Origin: an uncultured Lysobacteraceae bacterium
Lineage (GTDB): Bacteria > Pseudomonadota > Gammaproteobacteria > Xanthomonadales > Rhodanobacteraceae
NCBI GenBank assembly: GCA_946482585.1
Contig: CAMLSI010000254.1
Coordinates: 1-7,568 of the forward strand
Direction: 5' to 3'
Length of the DNA: 7,568 nt
Shown here: one piece after another, positions 1-5,004 of the stretch
Position numbering within the stretch: position 1 is the first letter of the stretch
How the letters are laid out: each line of letters begins with the position of its first letter
Made by a program: the position numbers and the translations under genes
Notes under the pieces: generated by a model
Seen by the model: only the letters and a program-made list of their open reading frames with translations
Told to the model about the DNA's origin: nothing
The model's database searches: none

Positions 1-22
1 CGGTGATCGGTGCCTGCGGCAT
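1..22 (-). CDS. Possible start of a further gene cut by the left edge
   Basis: An ATG on the minus strand at 22-20 lies 19 nt past the stop of the RidA gene and opens a frame reading M-P-Q-A-P-I-T before the window ends. The close spacing and shared direction would fit the next gene of the same operon. Seven codons are too few to identify a family, and there is no clear purine-rich ribosome binding site in front of it. Given the RidA and aldehyde dehydrogenase genes upstream, another kynurenine-pathway gene is a reasonable guess (for example kynurenine 3-monooxygenase, whose N-terminus typically runs straight into an FAD-binding beta strand). That is context-based inference only. Confidence 0.25.
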
Positions 23-41
23 GCAGCGCCGTCGCGTTGCG

Positions 42-464
42 CTAGCCGCCCCCCAGCGCGGCCACGCACTTGAGCTCGATCGCGATCGGCGTCGGCAATG
101 CGGTGATGCCGAGCGTCGTGCGGCAGGGCTGCGCGGTCGTGAAGTGCTCGGCGTAGAGGCGGTTGTAGGCCGCGAAGTCGCGCTGCATGTCGGTGAGATA
201 GACCGTGACGTCGACGAGGTCTTCCCAGCACGCGCCGGCGGCTTCGAGCACGGCGCGCACGTTGGCGAAGACCTGGCGGCACTGTGCGTCGAAATCGTAA
301 GCGATCAGGCGCCGGTCGGCGTCGTAGACGTTGCCAGGGATCTCGTTGCTGCCGGGCGTGCGCGGACCGACGCCGGACAGGAACAGCAGGTTGCCGACGC
401 GGCGCGCGTGCGGATAGGCGCCGACCGGCGCGGGGGCGTTGCTCGTGCGGATGGGATCGCTCAT
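42..464 (-). CDS. RidA-family protein, probable 2-aminomuconate deaminase
   Basis: This is a complete 140-residue member of the RidA/YjgF/YER057c family, cytosolic and expected to be trimeric. Arg115 (in P-C-R-T-T) and Glu130 (in I-A-I-E-L-K-C) match the substrate-binding Arg105 and Glu120 of E. coli RidA with a constant offset of ten. The extra residues lie near 34-50 (G-S-N-E-I-P-G-N-V), and this insertion with the C-terminal L-P-T-P-I-A-I-E-L-K-C block is typical of the branch containing 2-aminomuconate deaminase (AmnD/NbaF). That enzyme hydrolyses 2-aminomuconate, releasing ammonia, in the lower kynurenine pathway. A probable aminomuconate semialdehyde dehydrogenase encoded at 2684-4138 would make its substrate, which supports this reading. 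The start lies 8 nt past the stop of the secreted-protein gene and has no good Shine-Dalgarno sequence, so translation is probably coupled. A general enamine/imine deaminase is the alternative. Confidence 0.87.
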   Translation of the reverse strand: MSDPIRTSNAPAPVGAYPHARRVGNLLFLSGVGPRTPGSNEIPGNVYDADRRLIAYDFDAQCRQVFANVRAVLEAAGACWEDLVDVTVYLTDMQRDFAAYNRLYAEHFTTAQPCRTTLGITALPTPIAIELKCVAALGGG

Positions 465-472
465 GGAAGGCG

Positions 473-1801
473 CTATTTGCTCGAACCGACGTTGATGATC
501 TGAGTGTTGACGATCTGATTGTCCGCGCCGCTCGCGCGCACGCGATAGCGGCCCGGGCGCAGGTACAGATCGGTGCGCAGGTCGTCGACCTTGCGGAACT
601 TGCGCTCGCTGCCGGTCAGCGACGAATCCTGCAGGCCGATCACGATGCGGTCGGCCGGGATCGCGTCGTCGCCTTCGCCCGTATAGCGCGCCTCGATGAG
701 GCAGGGCATGACCGAACGGCAGATCTCGCCGTCGACGGTGTACACGCGGCGCGCGCCGCCGAGCGCGAGCCAGGTCTGTCGCCCGTTCTCGTGCGTGTAC
801 GGCGGCAGCGCGACGCTGATGTCGTACTGCCCGGCGCGCAGGCTCCAGGGCTTGCCCTCCTTGTCGACGAAGGCGACCGCGGTCTTCGGCGTTTCCCGGG
901 CGAGCAGCGCGCGGTAGTAGGGATGATCCTGGCTGGCCTCGGTATGCGGGATCAGCATGGTCTGTTCGATCGTCAGCGGATCGATGTGCGCGATCTTGGC
1001 GAAGTGCTGCGCCATGCTCGCGCCGCCGAGGTATTTGCCGGACTCGACAATGTGCGCATAGCCCGCGTTGACGACGACACGGGCTTCCGGATTGTCCTTG
1101 AACACGCGGTTGTGCAGATTGCGCGCTTGTTCCTTTTCGCGCGCGTCGCCGACGGCTTCGGATGCGGCTTCGTAGGCGACCACGGTGAAGCCGAGCTTCA
1201 GCGCCGTGCGCACCATCTCGGCGTAGACCGGCTCCTGCGTGTAGAAGCCGCTGTCTTCGTTCGGGTAGCCGCGGCTCGCGAGCGTCTTGTCGGTCTCGTA
1301 CAACGTCTCGGCAGCGAAATGCGTGTAGCCGAGCGCCTTGAGGCGCGGCAGCATCTCGACCGTGAGCGAACGCGTGATCGCGGCGTTGTGCGCCTCGTTG
1401 AAGAACACCGCGCGTTGGTCCTTCGCGAGCCGCGTTATCGTGTCCGCGGCCGGCTCCACGCGCCATCCGTCGCCGTCGAGCGGCGAGGGCGCGTCCTGCT
1501 TGTCGGCGCCCTGCTGGATCGAGAACGACTGCATCGCGTCGTCGTGCAGGCCGAGGTAGGACTGATGCCAGCTCAGATATTGGCCGAAGATCAGCCGGAA
1601 CGCCTTGCCTTCGTCGGCGACGTAGGCGGCGCGCATGATCTGGTATTGCGCGAGCAGGCCGCGGACCTTCTCGGCCTGGCGCAGTATCGCTTCGGATTTT
1701 TCCGCGGCCGCGATCTGCTGTTCTTTCCAGTTCGCCGCACCGGCCGTCGTCGCGAACGCAGCGAGAAGCAGGGGCAGGGCGAGTAGCGGGCTGGGGCGCA
1801 T
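473..1801 (-). CDS. Secreted protein with EreA/ChaN (Tiki)-like core, function unknown
   Basis: The product is 442 residues. Residues 1-23 form a signal peptide (R at position 3, leucine/alanine-rich core, A-G-A-A end), so it is probably periplasmic or secreted; no lipobox cysteine is seen. Residues 25-57 look helical and charged. The core at about 128-290 carries F-N-E-A-H-N (134-139), A-A-E-T-L (163-167), A-Y-E (209-211), R-E-K-E-Q-A-R-N (221-228) and N-A-G-Y-A-H-I-V-E (245-253). Their order and spacing resemble the G-E-x-H, Arg-rich and final His motifs of the erythromycin esterase/ChaN/TraB (Tiki) superfamily, known for metal- or haem-linked hydrolases and binding proteins. Residues 318-442 look beta-rich and may form a separate domain. 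The ATG at 1801 is chosen because G-A-G-G-A-G lies 6 nt upstream and it gives a clean signal peptide; an in-frame ATG ten codons earlier fits worse. The RidA gene follows after 8 nt. Superfamily assignment is by motif reading only; substrate is unknown. Confidence 0.85.
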   Translation of the reverse strand: MRPSPLLALPLLLAAFATTAGAANWKEQQIAAAEKSEAILRQAEKVRGLLAQYQIMRAAYVADEGKAFRLIFGQYLSWHQSYLGLHDDAMQSFSIQQGADKQDAPSPLDGDGWRVEPAADTITRLAKDQRAVFFNEAHNAAITRSLTVEMLPRLKALGYTHFAAETLYETDKTLASRGYPNEDSGFYTQEPVYAEMVRTALKLGFTVVAYEAASEAVGDAREKEQARNLHNRVFKDNPEARVVVNAGYAHIVESGKYLGGASMAQHFAKIAHIDPLTIEQTMLIPHTEASQDHPYYRALLARETPKTAVAFVDKEGKPWSLRAGQYDISVALPPYTHENGRQTWLALGGARRVYTVDGEICRSVMPCLIEARYTGEGDDAIPADRIVIGLQDSSLTGSERKFRKVDDLRTDLYLRPGRYRVRASGADNQIVNTQIINVGSSK

Positions 1802-1826
1802 GGCGGACTCCTCACGTGTCGCGCCG

Positions 1827-1832
1827 AGCATA
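1827..1832 (-). promoter_or_regulatory. Possible -10 element upstream of the secreted-protein gene
   Basis: TATGCT on the minus strand ends 25 nt before the ATG at 1801, inside the 134-nt gap after can. It matches four of the six bases of the sigma-70 -10 consensus, TATAAT. No convincing -35 hexamer lies 16-18 nt upstream, so this is a weak call. If used, transcription would begin near 1820 with a leader of about 20 nt, and the secreted protein and RidA genes would have their own promoter separate from can. Confidence 0.25.
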
Positions 1833-1935
1833 GAGCACGGCGGCGCGCGACGATTTTGCAGCGCATGTGCGTTGCCGCAACTGCGCATCCCGGCCGTCGA
1901 ACGCGCAAGCAGGGTCAAGCGCGGCCGCGGGCGCA

Positions 1936-2589
1936 TCAGTCCCGCGCGGCGAGCCGGCGCAGCGACGCCGCGTAGACGTCGGCGAGCTGGTCGCGCGCCT
2001 CCACGGTCATGCCGAGGTCGGTGATGCGGCCGTCGAACAGGCTGTAGATCCAGCCGTGCACGCTGAGCTGCTGGCCACGCGACCAGGCGTCTTCGACGAT
2101 CGTGGTCTGGCAGACGTTGAACACCTGCTCGATGACGTTGAGCTCGCAGAGGCGCGCGTGGCGCAACGCATCGAGTTCGAGCGCGTCGAGCATGCCCGCA
2201 TGTTTCTGCGCGACGTCGCCGACGTGGCGCAGCCAGTTGTCGGCGAGGCCGACGCGGACGCCGGTCAGGCTCGCATGCACGCCGCTGCAGCCGTAGTGGC
2301 CGACGACCATGATGTGCTCGACCTTGAGCAGGTCGACCGCGAACTGGATCGTCGAGAGGCAGTTGAGGTCCGTGTGGACGACCACGTTCGCGACGTTGCG
2401 ATGGACGAACACCTCGCCGGGCTGCATGTCGGTGATCTGGTTCGCCGGCACGCGGCTGTCGGAACAGCCGATCCAGAGGTATTTCGGCGCCTGCTGGTTC
2501 GACAGGCGTTTGAAGAAATCCTTGTCCTGCGCACGCATGGCCTCGGCCCAGGCCTTGTTGCGCTTGAGTAGATCGGACAGGTCGTTCAT
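1936..2589 (-). CDS. can: Beta-class carbonic anhydrase (Can type)
   Basis: This cytosolic zinc enzyme of 217 residues interconverts CO2 and bicarbonate. All active-site residues are in place and share E. coli Can numbering: zinc ligands Cys42, His98 and Cys101, with the Asp44-Arg46 dyad in C-S-D-S-R and the H-Y-G-C-S-G-V block at 98-104. The length and the opening M-N-D-L-S-D-L-L also match the Can (YadF) type, which supplies bicarbonate for biotin-dependent carboxylation and nucleotide synthesis at ambient CO2. The start at 2589 is supported by this alignment and by a G-G-A-A-G sequence about 8 nt upstream. The gene lies 94 nt past the aldehyde dehydrogenase stop and 134 nt before the secreted-protein gene, so it may be its own unit. 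Its position between two kynurenine-pathway genes is unusual; the upstream pathway step catalysed by ACMS decarboxylase releases CO2, but a functional link is only speculation. Confidence 0.97.
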   Translation of the reverse strand: MNDLSDLLKRNKAWAEAMRAQDKDFFKRLSNQQAPKYLWIGCSDSRVPANQITDMQPGEVFVHRNVANVVVHTDLNCLSTIQFAVDLLKVEHIMVVGHYGCSGVHASLTGVRVGLADNWLRHVGDVAQKHAGMLDALELDALRHARLCELNVIEQVFNVCQTTIVEDAWSRGQQLSVHGWIYSLFDGRITDLGMTVEARDQLADVYAASLRRLAARD

Positions 2590-2616
2590 GGGCCGGCTTC
2601 CAGGACGAAAGCGCGC

Positions 2617-2622
2617 AGCATA
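2617..2622 (-). promoter_or_regulatory. Possible -10 element upstream of can
   Basis: A TATGCT hexamer on the minus strand ends 27 nt before the can ATG, almost the same arrangement as upstream of the secreted-protein gene. The sequence 16-17 nt upstream (CTGCAA) is a poor -35. The repeat of the same hexamer at the same distance in a sequence with few A/T-rich hexamers is the main support. Confidence 0.28.
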
Positions 2623-2652
2623 GTCGCTGCGGCCGGTGTTGCAGAAATGCCT

Positions 2653-2671
2653 TTGGCGGGATTGACGCCAA
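2653..2671 (-). repeat. Short hairpin after the aldehyde dehydrogenase gene
   Basis: TTGGCG (2653-2658) and CGCCAA (2666-2671) form a perfect 6-bp stem with a 7-nt loop, starting 12 nt past the stop codon at 2684. A competing stem, GCGGG (2656-2660) with CCCGC (2672-2676), overlaps it. It could weaken or end readthrough into can, but the transcript continues with a purine-rich stretch and lacks a run of U, so it is not a standard intrinsic terminator. Confidence 0.3.
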
Positions 2672-2683
2672 CCCGCGGCCCGG

Positions 2684-4138
2684 CTACGGATCGAACGCGA
2701 TGCAGACGTTCTTGGTCTCCGTGAAGAAGCGCAGCGCCTCGACCCCGCCTTCACGGCCTATGCCGGATTGCTTCACGCCGCCGAACGGCGTGCGCAGGTC
2801 GCGCAGCATCCAGCAGTTGATCCAGACGATGCCGCTGTGCAGCTGCGCGGCGACGCGGTGCGCGCGATTGAGGTCGCGCGTCCATATCGTCGCGGCGAGG
2901 CCGTAGTTCGTCGCGTTCGCGAGCGCGAGCGCGCCGGCTTCGTCGTCGAACGGCTGCAGGGTCACGACCGGGCCGAAGATTTCCTCCTGGTTCGTGCGGC
3001 AGTCGGGACCGAGTCCTTCGATCACGGTCGGCGCGATGAACCATCCGTTCTCGCAGCGACCCGGCACCGCGACGGCGTCGCCGCCGCACAGCACGCGGCC
3101 GCCTTCTTCGCGCGCGAGCGCGATGCAGCCCATGACCTTGTCGAAATGCGTCTGCGAGACGACGGCGCCGAGATCGCTGTCGGGCAGCGAGGGATCGCCG
3201 ACGCGCAGCGCCCTGGCGCGCGCGACGAAGCGGTCGCGGAATGCCGTGTAGATGCCGCGTTCGACGAGGATGCGCGAACCGCAGAGGCAGATCTGGCCCT
3301 GGTTGGCGAACGCCGAACGCACGATGGTGTCGAGTTGCGCATCGCTGCCGTCCCAGTCGGCGAAGACCACGGTCGCATTCTTGCCGCCGAGTTCGAGCGA
3401 CGCCTTCTTGAACTGGCGCGCGGCGCTCAACGCGATCTGCGCGCCGACGCGCGTCGAGCCCGTGAACGAGATCGCCTTGACCGCGGGATGATCGACGAGC
3501 GCCTGACCGGTCTGCGCGCCGCTGCCCTGCAGGATGTTGAGCACGCCCGGCGGAAGGCCGGCTTCGATGCTGGCTTGCGCGAACAGATGGGCTGTCAGTG
3601 GCGTGACTTCGGACGGCTTGCCGAGCACGCAATTGCCGGCCGCGAGCGCCGGCGCGATCTTCCAGGTGAACAGGTACAGCGGCAGATTCCAGGGGCTGAT
3701 GCACGCGACGGCGCCGAGCGGCTGGCGCAAGGTGTAGTTCAGCGCGCGCTCTTCCATGACGTGCGCTTCGCTGGACCACTGCGTGATTGCGGCGGCGAAG
3801 AAGCGCAGGTTCGCGACCGCGCGCGGAATGTCGACGCTGCGCGCGAGCTGCAGCGGCTTGCCGCTGTCGCGCGACTCGGCCTCGGCGAACGCGTCGAGGC
3901 GCGCTTCGACGAGATCGGCGAGTCGATTCAACCGTTGCGCGCGCTCGCCGGCCGGCAGGCGCGACCAGGCCGGGAACGCGCGTTGCGCGGCGGCGGCGGC
4001 GAGGTCCACGTCGGCTGCGTCGGAGTCGGGCGCCTGGGCGTAGCGTCGGCCGGTGGCCGGTTCGAACACGTCGAGATAGCGGCCGTTCACGGGCGCGACG
4101 AGACGGCCGTCGATCAGGTTGCTCAGGGTCTGGGTCAT
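2684..4138 (-). CDS. Aldehyde dehydrogenase, probable 2-aminomuconic 6-semialdehyde dehydrogenase
   Basis: This complete NAD(P)-dependent aldehyde dehydrogenase of 484 residues carries the full catalytic set: Asn151 in S-P-W-N-L-P, the cofactor segment F-T-G-S-T at 225-229, general base Glu249 in L-E-L-G-G-K, and nucleophile Cys284 in G-Q-I-C-L-C. The C-L-C-G-S-R-I block after the nucleophile and the C-terminal L-R-D-L-R-T-P-F-G-G block resemble the ALDH8/AMSDH branch (NbaE, AmnC, human ALDH8A1), in which an arginine of the latter block binds the substrate carboxylate. The enzyme oxidises 2-aminomuconate semialdehyde to 2-aminomuconate, feeding the RidA-type deaminase encoded at 42-464. 2-Hydroxymuconic semialdehyde dehydrogenase (meta-cleavage pathway) is the nearest alternative, but C-L-C and the deaminase neighbour favour the amino substrate. 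The start at 4138 gives the usual family N-terminus; an in-frame ATG at 4168 adds ten Arg/His-rich residues. Neither has a clear Shine-Dalgarno sequence. The preceding gene ends 37 nt upstream, suggesting cotranscription. Confidence 0.93.
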   Translation of the reverse strand: MTQTLSNLIDGRLVAPVNGRYLDVFEPATGRRYAQAPDSDAADVDLAAAAAQRAFPAWSRLPAGERAQRLNRLADLVEARLDAFAEAESRDSGKPLQLARSVDIPRAVANLRFFAAAITQWSSEAHVMEERALNYTLRQPLGAVACISPWNLPLYLFTWKIAPALAAGNCVLGKPSEVTPLTAHLFAQASIEAGLPPGVLNILQGSGAQTGQALVDHPAVKAISFTGSTRVGAQIALSAARQFKKASLELGGKNATVVFADWDGSDAQLDTIVRSAFANQGQICLCGSRILVERGIYTAFRDRFVARARALRVGDPSLPDSDLGAVVSQTHFDKVMGCIALAREEGGRVLCGGDAVAVPGRCENGWFIAPTVIEGLGPDCRTNQEEIFGPVVTLQPFDDEAGALALANATNYGLAATIWTRDLNRAHRVAAQLHSGIVWINCWMLRDLRTPFGGVKQSGIGREGGVEALRFFTETKNVCIAFDP

Positions 4139-4175
4139 CGCGCGATGGTAGCGCGCGCGATGCGCCATCGCAGCG

Positions 4176-4745
4176 TCACGGCGGCGGTTCGTCGCGCGGC
4201 GCGAGTTCGCGTGCGGCGCGCAGGCCGAGTTCGTGCAGTCGGCGCAGTTCCTGCGGATCGCGCTGCGGCGCGGGTCCGCCCGCCACGCGCCAGAGCAGCA
4301 GCGCGTTGCTGAAGGCCCACAGTAGGCTGACCAGCATGATCAGCAGCGTGTAGCCGTAACCGTCGTTCTGCCAGGCGTCGCCTGGTGTCGTTTCCGGCAG
4401 CAGCCAAAGCCAGACGCCGAGCAGCAGGCACTGGCCCGCGACCAGCGCGATGATGGGACGGCCGAGGCCGTCGACGTGGACCGGCGTGGCGGAATACACA
4501 CGCAGGGCCCAGGCCGCCGCGACGCCGAGAGCGAGCGCGAGCAGCAGCGGCAGCAGCGCCGCGACGAACACGAGCGCCGCGCCCATGCCGTAGCGCAGCC
4601 AGCCGAAGAATCCGTGGGCTTCGCCCAACAGCCAGGCGGCGCGCTCGAGCGCACGCAGCGTGCGCGCCGCCCCGTGGCCGATCAGCAGTGTCTGTGCGGC
4701 GACGATCGCGGCGAGTACGGCGAAGCGGACGGTAGCTGCAGGCAT
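4176..4745 (-). CDS. Four-helix inner-membrane protein, unknown function
   Basis: The 189-residue product has four hydrophobic segments at roughly 6-24, 52-82, 97-117 and 132-153, and a charged, proline-rich C-terminal tail (about 157-189, ending D-E-P-P-P). I do not recognise the family. The second segment is long for one helix and may include an amphipathic part. Between segments three and four is a polar loop with P-E-T-T-P-G-D-A-W, perhaps periplasmic. The ATG at 4745 is chosen because GAGGTG sits 7 nt upstream and the first membrane segment follows at once; the open frame continues 40 codons further upstream, but that part has no such signal and covers the repeats of the non-coding gap. 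The aldehyde dehydrogenase starts 37 nt downstream, so the two are likely cotranscribed. A transport or accessory role for the pathway is possible, but nothing in the sequence shows it. Confidence 0.75.
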   Translation of the reverse strand: MPAATVRFAVLAAIVAAQTLLIGHGAARTLRALERAAWLLGEAHGFFGWLRYGMGAALVFVAALLPLLLALALGVAAAWALRVYSATPVHVDGLGRPIIALVAGQCLLLGVWLWLLPETTPGDAWQNDGYGYTLLIMLVSLLWAFSNALLLWRVAGGPAPQRDPQELRRLHELGLRAARELAPRDEPPP

Positions 4746-4755
4746 GCAACGGCAC

Positions 4756-4769
4756 CTCGTCGCAACGAG
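4756..4769 (-). repeat. Small hairpin touching the ribosome binding site of the 4745 gene
   Basis: CTCGT (4756-4760) pairs perfectly with ACGAG (4765-4769) around a 4-nt loop. In the minus-strand transcript, the GAG of the GAGGTG Shine-Dalgarno sequence (4758-4753) forms the 3' end of the stem, so folding would partly hide the ribosome binding site. The stem is short and may be transient. Confidence 0.35.
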
Positions 4770-4770
4770 T

Positions 4771-4787
4771 CGCGCCGCATCGGCGCG
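4771..4787 (-). repeat. Perfect 7-bp inverted repeat in the leader of the 4745 gene
   Basis: CGCGCCG (4771-4777) and CGGCGCG (4781-4787) form an all-G/C stem around a 3-nt loop, immediately upstream of the smaller hairpin at 4756-4769. The sequence does not show whether it acts in RNA or as a dyad in DNA. Confidence 0.4.
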
Positions 4788-4872
4788 CCCGGGCAGTCTT
4801 GCATCGGTCGCGAGCGACAGGCGCACGCCGATGTTGCCGTCGCACCGCATTGATGTTGCGTGCACTGACGGC

Positions 4873-4893
4873 CGGCGATGGTTGTCATCGCCG
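4873..4893. repeat. Perfect 8-bp inverted repeat
   Basis: CGGCGATG (4873-4880) and CATCGCCG (4886-4893) are perfect inverted copies around 5 nt. The heptamer GCACTGA lies just before it (4862-4868) and again at its far end (4893-4899, sharing one base with the stem). The arrangement could be a protein-binding dyad or an RNA hairpin; no T-run follows on either strand. Confidence 0.45.
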
Positions 4894-4935
4894 CACTGAA
4901 CGACGGCGTAGCGGTGCGAGCCGTTGCGCGCGCGG

Positions 4936-4960
4936 CGACGGACGCGGCGTCAGTCCGTCG
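4936..4960. repeat. Perfect 8-bp inverted repeat downstream of the SDR gene
   Basis: CGACGGAC (4936-4943) and GTCCGTCG (4953-4960) pair perfectly around 9 nt; an inner GACGC/GCGTC pairing competes. It begins 44 nt past the SDR stop, a plausible place for transcript end protection or termination, but there is no following U-run, so it is not a standard intrinsic terminator. Confidence 0.4.
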
Positions 4961-5004
4961 GGCGGCTCGGCACGGGCTTCGCGGGCACCGGCAGGCGCCG
5001 CGCG

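Larger units (their letters stand above)
4746..5004. other. Non-coding gap with tandem inverted repeats
   Basis: This 259-nt gap between the SDR stop and the membrane-protein start is the longest non-coding stretch here. It holds at least four perfect inverted repeats: 4756-4769, 4771-4787, 4873-4893 and 4936-4960. It also holds a direct repeat of GATGTTGC at 4830-4837 and 4852-4859 (22 nt start to start), and GCACTGA at 4862-4868 and 4893-4899 around one hairpin. I see no convincing -10/-35 pair and no U-rich terminator, although a promoter for the downstream genes and a termination site for the SDR transcript would both be expected here. Short inverted repeats do arise by chance in G+C-rich DNA. 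Confidence 0.6.

Noticed and set aside
465..1466. Long N-terminal extension of the RidA frame on the minus strand
   Set aside because: The extension is Arg-rich and overlaps the secreted-protein gene in another frame. Family alignment puts the RidA start at 464.
284..1786. 500-codon open frame on the plus strand opposite the secreted-protein gene
   Set aside because: It is low-complexity Arg/Ala/Val/Asp-rich sequence typical of antisense frames in G+C-rich genes. The opposite strand has a Shine-Dalgarno sequence, a signal peptide and family motifs.
1802..2671. N-terminal extension of the secreted-protein frame through can
   Set aside because: It reads can out of frame. The signal peptide and GAGGAG ribosome binding site place the start at 1801.
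2653..2671. Intrinsic terminator after the aldehyde dehydrogenase gene
   Set aside because: A 6-bp stem is present, but the following transcript has no U-run, so it is listed only as a hairpin.
2768..4312. 514-codon open frame on the plus strand opposite the aldehyde dehydrogenase
   Set aside because: Its Arg/Ala/Asp-rich translation has no recognisable domain and mirrors codon bias on the other strand. The minus-strand frame carries a complete catalytic set, so this is a shadow.
4746..4865. 40-codon upstream extension of the membrane-protein frame
   Set aside because: The extension has no membrane segment and no ribosome binding site, and it spans the hairpins; GAGGTG supports the start at 4745.
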